64,000 nt of DNA. It comes from Chryseobacterium sp. 6424. GTDB lineage: Bacteria; Bacteroidota; Bacteroidia; Flavobacteriales; Weeksellaceae. Positions 52,577 to 61,575 of the stretch are shown piece by piece (position 1 is the stretch's first letter; each line of letters starts with the position of its first letter). The position numbers and the translations under genes were made by a program. The notes below the pieces were generated by a model, which was not told where the DNA came from, did not search any database, and saw only the letters and a list, made by a program, of their open reading frames with translations. Location: NCBI RefSeq assembly GCF_003692615.1, contig NZ_CP023540.1:558001-622000 (forward strand), in the 5' to 3' direction.

Positions 52577-54679
52577 AAAGCTTATCCTAAAAACTTTTTC
52601 GCTTCAAAAAGATTTAACGGATTGCGGTGTGGGATGCCTGCAATCTTTGATGCGTTACTACGGCGGTGATGTGTCTTTAGAAACTTTAAGGGAAAAGAGT
52701 GGCACGGCAAAAACAGGAACCACACTTTTAGGGCTTTACCAATGTGCTAATGAGATAGGTTTTGAAGCCGAAGGCTGCGAAGCGGATTTAAACGCTTTGA
52801 TAGAACACGGCGAGCCTGTTATTTTACACGTAATCTTAGAAAATAAACACGAACATTATGTGGTCTGCTATCACACAATTAATTCTCAAAATAATCAATT
52901 TCTTATTGGTAATCCTGCCAAAGGAATAGAAATCTGGTCGCTAGAATACTTAGAGGAGGTTTGGAAATCTAAAACCTGTCTTACCCTGAAACCAAAGGAA
53001 AACTTTGTAAAGGTTTCCGAAACCAAGAAAAAAAAGATAAAATGGCTGAAGGAGCTCCTTAGCAAAGATAAAGAAGCGGTTTATACAATTATCGTTCTTG
53101 GTGCTATGTTTACACTTTTGGGAATGGCAATGTCTATCTTTTCACAAAAGTTAATTGATGATATTTTACCTAAAAGAAAAATCAACGTTTTGATGCTGAG
53201 CATCGCGTTTCTTGGCTTTTTGCTTCTCGGCAGAGTTGGAATCCAGGCCTTACGAGAATTGTATATCATAAAACAAAGCAAGGCATTTAATCAGCGGATA
53301 AACCATAAGTTTTATTCATCGTTGCTTCATTTGCCCAAATTATTTTTTGATACCCGAAAAGTTGGTGATTTTGTAGCAAGACTCAACGATACCCAAAGAA
53401 TACAGAATGTTATTAGAATTTTAATAACTAATACCGCAACGGATGTTTTGGGCGTTCTGATTTCTATTGGTTTTTTATTTTACTATTCCTGGAAACTGGC
53501 TTTGTTTTGCTTGTTGGTTTCGCCTTTGGTTTTCTACTTGATTTTTAGGTTTAACAAAAGAATTATTGAATCCCAAAGAAATGTTATGGAGGCTTATAGT
53601 GGAAATGAAGCAAATTACATTGACAGCATTAGAGGAATTGACGTAGTAAAAGGATTCTCTAAACAAAATCTTTTCTCAAAAGAAACGAAGTCTTTTATGA
53701 GAATTTTCAGAATAAAATTTTTGAATTAGGTAAACTCAACTTGAAAATTACTTTGTATTCGGGAATTGCTTTAGTCTTTATTCTACTGGGCATTTTGGCT
53801 TTTTCTTCTTACAATGTTTTAATTGGCGAAACGATGGTAGGAGAACTGATGGCAATTATAGGCATTGCAAGTTCTCTTTTGGGTTCGATTACCAACTTAG
53901 CCCTGGCAAGCATTCCCATTCAAGAAGCACGAGTAGCATTTGACAGAATGTTCGAATATTCATCTTTAGAAAAAGAAAAAACAGAAGGCGAAACAATTAC
54001 TGAACTCAATTCTGTTGAAATAACGAATATAGATTTTAGATTTAATGGAGGAAGCCGGCTTTTGAATAATGTTTCTTCGAAACTTGAAAAAGGTAAAGTT
54101 GTTTGTCTTCTAGGAGAAAGCGGAAGTGGAAAAACAACCCTTACAGAAATTTTGCAAAAAAACTATTTTACTGAAAGTGGAAAAATAACCATAATTGACA
54201 AAATTGATTTGCAAAATGTCTCTTTAGAAAATTGGCGAAATTTAATAAGTGTTGTTCCTCAAAGTATTCAACTTTTTAATGGAAATGTTTTGGAGAATAT
54301 TATTTTGGATGATAAAATTGATGAAAACAAGTTGCAAAATATAGTATCATTAGGTTTTGATAAGTTCATTAATTCTTTGCCACAAGGAGTTATAACTGTG
54401 GTTGGCGAAGAAGGAATTAATTTATCTGGCGGACAAAAACAATTATTGGGATGGATGCGAGCTTTGTATCACAATCCAAAATTTTTAATTTTGGATGAGC
54501 CGACTTCTTCTTTGGATTTGATAAACCGAAATTTTATTTATGACCTTATTAAAAAACTGAAAAAGGATTCAGTAATTTTTATCATTAGTCACCATTCTGA
54601 AGATGTGGCAAAAATCGCGGATGAAATTTTTGTTTTGGAGAACACGCAAATATCTAGAAAAGAATTTGCATTTTCATAG
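52566..54679 (+). pseudogene. C39-peptidase ABC bacteriocin exporter with a one-base frameshift
   Basis: Starts at ATG 52566, overlapping the redoxin gene by 11 bases. A C39 peptidase domain (about residues 1-145) has the catalytic Cys in LTDCGVGCLQSLMRYYGGD and His in KHEHYVVCYH. The usual Asp position reads GNPAKG, with Asn. Six membrane helices follow. At 53691-53696 (TCTTTTAT) a T is missing: the first frame stops at 53729 and the rest is read from the -1 frame (YENFQNKIFELGKLNLKI). The ATPase has Walker A GESGSGKTT, signature LSGGQKQ and Walker B FLILDEPTSSLD. Joined length is about 705 residues, normal for these exporters, which cleave leaders and export peptides. Confidence 0.85.
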
Positions 54680-54847
54680 TTGATGCTAATATAGTTACCC
54701 CCAAAGTTTGGACAGTAAATCTTAAAAGTTAAGTTTGATTTTATTTGTTTTTAAGGGTAGCAGTTTTGCAAATTTCCACATAGGAAAAATCCCTTCAAAG
54801 ATTTTTCCGTGTAGTGTGGGAATGTGTAAAACTGTGTGAAAGTTCAT

Positions 54848-55708
54848 TTATGCTGCTTCCTTTTTTGTACGGTTATAGACTTGCGCGGGCACTTCGTATG
54901 CAAGGCTCTGATGTCGTCTCTCCATGTTGTAATATTGAAAATACTGTTTCAGGCCGTCATAGCACGCTCGTCCATCCTGATAAGCATACAGATAAACATT
55001 CTCGTATTTCACACTTCGCCAGAGTCTTTCAATAAAAATATTATCCAACGCCCGTCCTTTGCCATCCATGCTTAGGGCTATTCCCTGTTTGGTGATAAAT
55101 TCGGTGAAGAGATCTGCAGTGAACTGACTGCCCTGATCGGTATTGAAGATTTCAGGCTTGCCGTATTTTCCAATGGCCGTCTCCACGGTATCGCGGCACC
55201 ATTCCGAAGTCATCGTGTTGCTCAGGCTCCATCCTACCACAAACCTGCTGTACAGATCGATTACCGCACAAAGATAAAGATAGCCGCCCTGGACAGGAAT
55301 ATAGGTGATATCCATCGCCCAAACCTGATTGGAAGCCGTAATGTTTAAATTTCTCAAAAGGTATGGGAAGATCTTGTGTTTTTTGCCTTTTCCTTTTTTT
55401 GAAGTAGCAGGGCCAGGTGCCGAAGCACTCAGACCCATCACCCGGTAAAGCCTTTCCACACGCTTTTTGTTGATAGCATACCCCATATCCTGCTGTAGCC
55501 AGTTGGTCATTCTGGGAACTCCTTTCCAGGGACGGTTCAGGAACTCTTCATCGATCAGCCGCATCAGATTCAGGTTCAGGTTACTCTGCGGAACTTTCCT
55601 GTAATAGTGGGAGCTGCGCGATATCTGCAATACTTCGCACTGTTTCGTGACGCTAAGTGCATTGGCCTTGTCAATATGAGCTTTACGGGCTCGGCGGCAC
55701 TGTTTCAT
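54848..55708 (-). CDS. IS3-family transposase OrfB (copy 2)
   Basis: 286 residues with an intact DDE core (AMDITYIPVQ, FNTDQGSQF, FIERLWRSVK). Differences from copy 1 include SVTKQ for SVKKQ, YAINKKR for YTINKKR, CYDGL for CYGGL and NMERRHQ for NNERRHQ. The frame is intact. Confidence 0.95.
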   Translation of the reverse strand: MKQCRRARKAHIDKANALSVTKQCEVLQISRSSHYYRKVPQSNLNLNLMRLIDEEFLNRPWKGVPRMTNWLQQDMGYAINKKRVERLYRVMGLSASAPGPATSKKGKGKKHKIFPYLLRNLNITASNQVWAMDITYIPVQGGYLYLCAVIDLYSRFVVGWSLSNTMTSEWCRDTVETAIGKYGKPEIFNTDQGSQFTADLFTEFITKQGIALSMDGKGRALDNIFIERLWRSVKYENVYLYAYQDGRACYDGLKQYFQYYNMERRHQSLAYEVPAQVYNRTKKEAA

Positions 55709-55977
55709 GACAAGGCTTTTTTTAAAAAATCAATCTCCATTTTCTGCTGACCGATAACCTTATAAAGCTTGTCGACATCCTCTTTTTTATCTTCTGCAGC
55801 AGCCTCCTTACCAAAAACATCGGCGCATTTTTGCAGGAACTCTTTCTTCCATGAAGAGATCTGGTTGGGGTGCAGATCGTGCTTTCGGCCGAGTTCCTGC
55901 ATAGTGTATCGCTCGCTCAAAGCTTCCACCACTACTTTAAATTTAAATCCTGAATTGAATTTTCTTCGCTGTGACAT
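55705..55977 (-). CDS. IS3-family transposase OrfA (copy 2)
   Basis: 90 residues, identical in translation to the copy-1 OrfA, with the same A7 slippery site before its end for -1 frameshifting into orfB. Confidence 0.93.
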   Translation of the reverse strand: MSQRRKFNSGFKFKVVVEALSERYTMQELGRKHDLHPNQISSWKKEFLQKCADVFGKEAAAEDKKEDVDKLYKVIGQQKMEIDFLKKALS

Positions 55978-56038
55978 ATCGTAAATTTAATTGTTTTTTT
56001 TCAACTAAACTTACTGTCCGATTTTCGGGGGTAACTAT

Positions 56039-56064
56039 AGCCAACTGCGACAGTTGGCTTTTCT
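56039..56064 (+). terminator. Hairpin terminator at the right edge of IS3 copy 2
   Basis: The perfect stem AGCCAACTG/CAGTTGGCT with a CGA loop is followed on the plus strand by TTTTCT. Its first base is the last base of the insertion sequence. It may be the original terminator of a rightward operon now lost, or serve the converging oxidoreductase gene. Confidence 0.65.
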
Positions 56065-56081
56065 ATTATTGGTATGTGGTG

Positions 56082-57131
56082 TTAAGGTCGGGCTCTTTCA
56101 TATTGCGGCGGGAAAAAGCAGTGATCATGGTTTTTAAAGGAACCCCGAACCGGCAGGTAAGGATTTCTGAGAATTTCGCGCGCGACAAAAATTAAATCCG
56201 CCTGCTGATTCTGAAAGATTTCCTCTGCTTGCTTCGCGGTTTTGATTAAACCAACTGCGCCGGTGGCAATTCCGGCATCTTTCTTAACGGCCGCAGCTAA
56301 CGGAACCTGATAGCCGTCAAACAAATTGATTTTCGCGCCGTGAATGTTTCCTCCACTTGAAACATCGATGAGGTCGACGCCTTTTTCTTTTAAAATTTTG
56401 GCCAATTTTACACTGTCTTTAATATTCCAGCCGCCTTCCGTATACTCGGTTCCTGAAATTCTTACAAACAATGGATGGTTTTCATCCAGAAGCTCATTCA
56501 CCGCTTCTACGATTTCGAGCAGTAAACGGGTTCTGTTTTCAAAACTTCCGCCATACTCGTCGGTTCTTATGTTTGATAACGGCGACAGGAATTGGTGAAT
56601 TAAATAACCGTGTGCGGCATGGATTTCAATTAAATCAAAACCCGCCTCAAGCGATCTTTGTGCAGCAGCTTTGAAACTTTTAACCAAATCTTTGATTTCA
56701 TCAGTTGAAAGTTCATGTGGAATTCTTTCAGATTCAAGGAACGGAATCGGCGAAGGTGCTACGGTTTCCCAGCCATCTTCTTCCACTGAGGTCTGCTTTC
56801 CGTTCCAGGTGGAAGCTTTTCTTCCTGCGTGCGCCAGCTGAATGCCGATCTTACTTTCCGACTGACCATGAACGATATCAACAACTTTTTTTAACTGTTG
56901 CGCCTGCTCATCATTCCAAATACCCATGCACTTGCTGGTAATCCTGCCTTCCAGAACAACGCCGGTGGCCTCAACAATGATAAGTCCGGTTCCGCCCTGG
57001 GCGCGGCTGCCATAGTGCAACAGATGGAAATCGTTTGCGAGTCCGTTTTCGCAGGAGTACATACACATTGGGGACATTACCCAACGGTTTTTGAGTTCTA
57101 AATTTCTGAATTTTATGGGTGTGTAAAGCAT
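56082..57131 (-). CDS. Old Yellow Enzyme-family NADH:flavin oxidoreductase (YqjM-like)
   Basis: 349 residues, a TIM-barrel FMN enzyme reducing activated C=C bonds with NAD(P)H. YqjM-type features are PMCMYSCENG (Cys that tunes the flavin), IQLAHAGRKAS (with the His of the substrate pair in the following barrel strands), IEIHAAHGYLIHQFLSPLSN with the HAAH substrate motif, and VRISGTEYTEGGW. It lies just outside IS3 copy 2 and next to catalase genes, consistent with an oxidative or electrophile stress role. Confidence 0.93.
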   Translation of the reverse strand: MLYTPIKFRNLELKNRWVMSPMCMYSCENGLANDFHLLHYGSRAQGGTGLIIVEATGVVLEGRITSKCMGIWNDEQAQQLKKVVDIVHGQSESKIGIQLAHAGRKASTWNGKQTSVEEDGWETVAPSPIPFLESERIPHELSTDEIKDLVKSFKAAAQRSLEAGFDLIEIHAAHGYLIHQFLSPLSNIRTDEYGGSFENRTRLLLEIVEAVNELLDENHPLFVRISGTEYTEGGWNIKDSVKLAKILKEKGVDLIDVSSGGNIHGAKINLFDGYQVPLAAAVKKDAGIATGAVGLIKTAKQAEEIFQNQQADLIFVAREILRNPYLPVRGSFKNHDHCFFPPQYERARP

Positions 57132-57188
57132 ATTAAATTATTTCTGATGCCAAAATTAATGAATTAAAGGGAGGTTTAATTCATAAAT

Positions 57189-57222
57189 AAAAAAATAGGT
57201 CTCCACATAGGAAACCTATTTC
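57189..57222 (-). terminator. Terminator after katE
   Basis: Read on the minus strand, stem AAATAGGT pairs with ACCTATTT and is followed by a T run. It lies 19 bases beyond the catalase stop. Confidence 0.75.
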
Positions 57223-57240
57223 TTGTATATAGAAGAATAT

Positions 57241-59376
57241 TTATACTGGTAGTGGATTCATTTCACGATCCCAGAATCGGTGAAGGATAATAGAACCTGC
57301 AAAAAGATCCAGATCTCCATCCGTCACAATTCCATCGGCAGGAATCGTGAGGTTAGGAATGGCTTTTTGTAATAGATCGGTTCCGTTATCATTCGCTGCA
57401 AGTGGTTTACAGTGCTTATATGCTTCTGCTACGAAGTGTTTCGCGCCGGCATGTTCCATTAAAGTGCGAACGCTGTCACCCCCCGGAACGTACACTGCAT
57501 CGAACATTACTGATGAAGCAGTAAGTAAACTGTCATCCACAGGATATTGGTCACCGGAAGCAGTCGTTACAAAACCGTGTCGTGGCGCGATAATCTGTAC
57601 AAGCGCATCCATTTCACAAAGTACTTTTTTCACCCGTGTAAAGGCTTCGTCTTCAACACCATCCGCGGTTAAGATAGCGATTCTTCTGGCTTTGATGTTG
57701 GTGGGAAGTTTATTGGCCATACTTACAGATGGGGCTTCGGTTATCGGCAACTCTGCGCGGAATGAGTGATAATCCTCGAGTTTACCATCTGCCGGAATGC
57801 TGTCGGTGATTGGTTGTGGTAATCTTTCAGGTACCAGTCCCAGATGGTCACCCACTTTATTGGCAAGTTCCTGATCTACCTCCAGCAACATATTTACCAT
57901 ACGCTGACGGATGGGCACAAGCTTCACCTTACCTAACTCAAATGAAAACGCGTTTTGTACATGGCGCTTTTCATGATCCGTCAAACTGTTGTAAAATAAG
58001 GTAGGCTGACTGAAATGGTCGAAGAAGCTTTTGCTGCGGTTACGGATTTTTCTTGAATCAATGCGTTCCTCAAAAGAAGCAAATCCACCTTCCTTAATCA
58101 TGGCCTGGAATGGACAGCCCTGCGCCATCGAATTTGGATGGTATGATACTTTGCCTTTGGGGATCTGCATGCGGTGCATCCCATCGCGCTGGTTATTGGT
58201 AACATCCGGAATGGAGCGGTTAATAGGGATTTCATGGAAGTTAGGTCCACCTAATCTTAAAAGCTGAGTATCTGTATAGGAGAAAAGACGTCCTTGCAGT
58301 AACGGGTCATTCGTAAAATCAATACCGGGAACGATATGGCCGGGGTGGAAGGCGACCTGTTCTGTTTCTGCAAAGAAGTTATCCGGATTGCGGTCTAGCG
58401 TCATTTTACCGATGATTTCTACCGGTACCATCTCTTCCGGAATCATTTTGGTAGCATCTAATAGATCGAACGGAAATTTATGTTCATCTTCCTGCGGAAT
58501 AATCTGTACGCCAAGCTCCCATTCAGGATACATCCCGTTTTCTATGGCATCCCACAAATCTCTGCGGTGGAAATCGGTGTCTTTACCCGCAAGTCTTTGT
58601 GCTTCATCCCAGGCTAATCCAAGTACACCCTGCAAAGGCTTCCAGTGGAAACGTACAAAATGCGACTCGCCCTGCTCATTGATGAAACGGAAGGTATGAA
58701 TACCAAAACCTTCCATTGCGCGATACGTTCTTGGTATCGCGCGGTCGCTCATCAGCCACATGATATTATGCATGGCTTCTGGCATTAGTGAAATAAAATC
58801 CCAGAAAGTATCATGTGCGGAGGCAGCCTGAGGGATTTCATTATCTGGCTCAGGTTTTAAGGCGTGTACCAAATCAGGAAACTTAATCGCGTCTTGGATA
58901 AAAAATACAGGTGTATTGTTGCCTACAAGGTCATAATTACCTTCCTGGGTATAGAATTTTACAGCAAATCCACGGATGTCGCGTGGTAAATCAGTAGAAC
59001 CACGGCTGCCTTGCACTGTAGAAAAGCGTACAAAAACAGGCGTTTTGATGCTGGTGTCGTTCAGGAATTTCGCTTTGGTATATTTTTCCATTGATTTGTA
59101 CAGCTGGAAGTAGCCGTGGGCTGCAGAGCCACGCGCATGTACAATTCTTTCGGGAATACGTTCATGGTCAAAATGCGTCATCTTTTCCCGAAAGATAAAA
59201 TCTTCAAGAAGGGACGGGCCGCGCTCTCCGCCAAGCAGTGAGTTTTGGTCATCGTTGATCTTTACGCCGTGATTGGTGGTCATAAATTCTCCGTGATCAC
59301 TGTTCTTATATTTGCCGAGCTGTTCTATTTTGGGGTTGGCACCATTATCAAATGGTTCCTGTTCGTTTACTTTCAT
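57241..59376 (-). CDS. katE: Large-subunit heme catalase (HPII type)
   Basis: A 711-residue clade-2 catalase. The catalytic His is in RIVHARGSAAHGYF and the Asn in LVGNNTPVFFIQDAIKFPD. The heme-ligand Tyr region is RLFSYTDTQLLRLGGPN. After about residue 560 comes a flavodoxin/DJ-1-like C-terminal domain (RIAILTADGVEDEAFTRV), a mark of the large-subunit class. It decomposes hydrogen peroxide. A ferritin-like DUF892 gene lies 23 bases upstream on the same strand. Confidence 0.96.
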   Translation of the reverse strand: MKVNEQEPFDNGANPKIEQLGKYKNSDHGEFMTTNHGVKINDDQNSLLGGERGPSLLEDFIFREKMTHFDHERIPERIVHARGSAAHGYFQLYKSMEKYTKAKFLNDTSIKTPVFVRFSTVQGSRGSTDLPRDIRGFAVKFYTQEGNYDLVGNNTPVFFIQDAIKFPDLVHALKPEPDNEIPQAASAHDTFWDFISLMPEAMHNIMWLMSDRAIPRTYRAMEGFGIHTFRFINEQGESHFVRFHWKPLQGVLGLAWDEAQRLAGKDTDFHRRDLWDAIENGMYPEWELGVQIIPQEDEHKFPFDLLDATKMIPEEMVPVEIIGKMTLDRNPDNFFAETEQVAFHPGHIVPGIDFTNDPLLQGRLFSYTDTQLLRLGGPNFHEIPINRSIPDVTNNQRDGMHRMQIPKGKVSYHPNSMAQGCPFQAMIKEGGFASFEERIDSRKIRNRSKSFFDHFSQPTLFYNSLTDHEKRHVQNAFSFELGKVKLVPIRQRMVNMLLEVDQELANKVGDHLGLVPERLPQPITDSIPADGKLEDYHSFRAELPITEAPSVSMANKLPTNIKARRIAILTADGVEDEAFTRVKKVLCEMDALVQIIAPRHGFVTTASGDQYPVDDSLLTASSVMFDAVYVPGGDSVRTLMEHAGAKHFVAEAYKHCKPLAANDNGTDLLQKAIPNLTIPADGIVTDGDLDLFAGSIILHRFWDREMNPLPV

Positions 59377-59399
59377 AATGTTAAGTGCTTGTTGTAAGG

Positions 59400-59963
59400 T
59401 TAAACGGCCTTGAAGTCTTTAGACTGATGCATGCCACCAGCTGCCTGTGAATTCAGTTCGGTATCTGCGATGATGGTCAGCAGACAGTCGGATTTTTTTT
59501 CTTCACCCAGGGTACGCAACAGCAGATCCAGCACTTCTCGTTCGTTTAGTACTTTAGCATGCGCAGCTAGGGTGCCGTAAGAAGCGATCTCGTAATGTTC
59601 AACCTTTTGTGAGCTTCCGATGATGGCGGCATCACGTACCGGGCCCGGTTCGGCACTTGCCACACAGTCGCGCCCTTCCGCCAAGATGCCTTCTATGGCC
59701 AGGCACTTTTTACCTTCGGCTTTCATTCCCATCGCTTCAAAAGCTTTCTCCAGCCGCAGCACCTGCATCTGGGTTTGCGCGATGTGATCTTTTATAGCGG
59801 TTTTCAGTTTTTGGCTGGTGGCTTTTTCATACATTTCGGGCAGTGCTTTTGTAAGGGCATTTTCTGCGTAATAAATGTCTTTAAGCCCATCAATGAAGAG
59901 CTGCTGAAGATTCATGGCCGAATCCTTAGATTCGTCTGTCGTTTTGTTTTTGTTTGCGTCCAT
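59400..59963 (-). CDS. DUF892 (YciE/YciF-like) ferritin-fold protein
   Basis: 187 residues forming a four-helix bundle of the ferritin-like type: LQQLFIDGLKDIYYAENALTKALPEM with the first Glu, IAQTQMQVLRLEKAF, VEHYEIASYGTL with ExxH-like metal ligands, and LLLRTLGEEKKSDCLLTIIAD. Members are stress-induced and may store or shield iron. The katE gene follows after 23 bases, so they form a stress operon. Confidence 0.9.
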   Translation of the reverse strand: MDANKNKTTDESKDSAMNLQQLFIDGLKDIYYAENALTKALPEMYEKATSQKLKTAIKDHIAQTQMQVLRLEKAFEAMGMKAEGKKCLAIEGILAEGRDCVASAEPGPVRDAAIIGSSQKVEHYEIASYGTLAAHAKVLNEREVLDLLLRTLGEEKKSDCLLTIIADTELNSQAAGGMHQSKDFKAV

Positions 59964-60206
59964 TTTGTGATTGGTTTATATGGTTAATAATGGTGTTTTA
60001 ACCGGAAAAAGAGTCTTTAATGCCATCATAATCAACATGAAATAAGCGGAAAAGACCGCCTAGCCGAATCAATTATTAAACCAAATAAACATTAAAAGTT
60101 GTTAAAATTCCGGTAAAAGATGATAATCATCAGGCGTTATCGTTTTGATGGCTTTTAAAGCGAGAATCCGATAAAAAGAAGTATATTTACTCCCCAATTT
60201 TTCGAA

Positions 60207-60686
60207 ATGCAAAAAGAATTAAAGATTATTTTCAATACGATACCGAATTATGCCGCACTGGATGAAACGGAGAAAAAGTTGTTTGATGCGGCTAAGAAAA
60301 TCCGTGAAATCGCGTACGCACCTTATTCAAACTTCCAAGTGGGGTGTGCCATGTTGCTGGAAAACGGGGAAATCGTAACGGGCAGCAATCAGGAAAATGC
60401 CGCATATCCTTCAGGGCTTTGTGCTGAGCGAACGACTATTTTTTGGGTTGGGGCCAATTATCCGGATGTCAAGATAAAGAAACTTTTCGTCATCGGTGCT
60501 CCTAAAGACGCCATCAGTTCCACCCCAATTCCACCTTGTGGGTCGTGTCGGCAATCTATCCTGGAATATGAATCGAAACAGGCCGAAACTATTGAGATCT
60601 ATTTCGCTTCGTTAGATGGCGAGATTTATAAAACACGTTCCATACGCGATTTACTGCCATTCTCGTTTGACGCTTCTTACCTTTAA
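60207..60686 (+). CDS. cdd: Cytidine deaminase
   Basis: A 159-residue zinc-dependent cytidine deaminase (homotetrameric length). The Zn ligands and catalytic Glu are in GLCAERTTIFWVG (Cys-Ala-Glu) and PPCGSCRQSILE (two Cys). YSNFQVGCAML is the substrate-binding stretch. It converts cytidine to uridine. It ends 4 bases before the Ppx/GppA gene. The gap to the DUF892 gene (59964-60206) shows nothing I can name apart from a likely promoter near TATATTTAC at 60182. Confidence 0.95.
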   Translation: MQKELKIIFNTIPNYAALDETEKKLFDAAKKIREIAYAPYSNFQVGCAMLLENGEIVTGSNQENAAYPSGLCAERTTIFWVGANYPDVKIKKLFVIGAPKDAISSTPIPPCGSCRQSILEYESKQAETIEIYFASLDGEIYKTRSIRDLLPFSFDASYL

Positions 60687-60690
60687 TGTC

Positions 60691-61575
60691 ATGAAAATTG
60701 CGGCTATAGATATCGGAAGTAATGCGGCCAGGCTGCTCATCAATGAGGTTACGGAACTTCAGGAAGGCAAGCCGGTATTCACCAAACTCAATCTTTTGAG
60801 AATACCGCTGCGCCTTGGTATGGACGTTTTTGCGAAAGGAGAAATAGGCACGGAACGCCGGGAAATGATGGTTAACACCATGAAAATCTTCGCCGATATG
60901 ATGAAAATCTATCAGGTGGAGCATTACCGCGCCTGTGCTACCAGCGCGATGCGTGATGCCAGGAACGGTAACGAGATTATTTCTGAAGTTAAAAATACCT
61001 CAGGAATCGATATTGAAATCATTAGCGGTGATGAAGAAGCCACGCTTATTTATGAAAACCACATCGCTGAGGGGCTGGGGAAAGAGGCAGCTTATCTGTA
61101 CATTGATGTGGGCGGCGGCTCTACCGAACTTACTTATTATGAAAATGGTGAGATGAGCTACAAACATTCCTTTAACATCGGTACCATCAGGTTGCTTAAT
61201 GGTTTGGTAAGCGATGATGATTGGAAGGAGCTGAAAGAGGAGATACGAAAACACATACACAGCAAAAATTCGGTGGTGGCGATAGGTTCGGGTGGGAATA
61301 TCAACAAAATATTCTCCATGAGCAAGACCAAAGACGGAAAACCGATGTCTGCCGACCTGTTGAAAAAGTATCACAAAGAACTCAGCGAACTTACCATCGC
61401 CGAACGGATGAGCAAATATAACCTGCGGGAAGACCGCGCGGATGTGCTGGTGCCGGCCCTCGAAATCTTTAATAATGTGATGAAGTGGGGCGACATAGAT
61501 GAGATCTACGTACCGAAAATCTCAGTAGCAGATGGGCTGGTGCATAATATTTACAGCAGACTGAAGGGTGAGTGA
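60691..61575 (+). CDS. Ppx/GppA-family phosphatase
   Basis: 294 residues from the ATG at 60691 (MKIAAIDIGSNAARLLI). It is an ASKHA-fold enzyme with phosphate-1 loop AIDIGSNAARLLI, catalytic Glu region in ISGDEEATLIYENHI, and phosphate-2 loop YIDVGGGSTELTYYENG. It has only the two core domains, without the C-terminal HD extension of E. coli Ppx. It hydrolyses polyphosphate or pppGpp. Its stop abuts the end of the converging phosphoesterase gene. Confidence 0.93.
   Translation: MKIAAIDIGSNAARLLINEVTELQEGKPVFTKLNLLRIPLRLGMDVFAKGEIGTERREMMVNTMKIFADMMKIYQVEHYRACATSAMRDARNGNEIISEVKNTSGIDIEIISGDEEATLIYENHIAEGLGKEAAYLYIDVGGGSTELTYYENGEMSYKHSFNIGTIRLLNGLVSDDDWKELKEEIRKHIHSKNSVVAIGSGGNINKIFSMSKTKDGKPMSADLLKKYHKELSELTIAERMSKYNLREDRADVLVPALEIFNNVMKWGDIDEIYVPKISVADGLVHNIYSRLKGE

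Larger units (their letters stand above)
54690..56039 (-). mobile_element. IS3-family insertion sequence, copy 2 (inverted)
   Basis: 1350 bases, same ends as copy 1 (TATAGTTACCCCCAAAGTTT on the left, and inverted TATAGTTACCCCCGAAAATC on the right). The flanking triplets differ: TAA on the left (54687-54689) and GCC on the right (56040-56042). It begins 10 bases after the exporter stop codon. Confidence 0.92.

Noticed and set aside
53685..53730. Programmed ribosomal frameshifting in the C39 exporter.
   Set aside because: There is no X-XXY-YYZ slippery heptamer or stem-loop at the shift. Simple loss of one T from a T run explains it and restores a normal family length.
50078..56042. A composite transposon formed by the two inverted IS3 copies with the exporter genes as cargo.
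   Set aside because: Copy 1 has its own TTT duplication that rebuilds a gene, the outer flanks (TTT and GCC) do not match, and the peptide genes that belong with the exporter lie outside. The copies also differ at about seven residues in OrfB.
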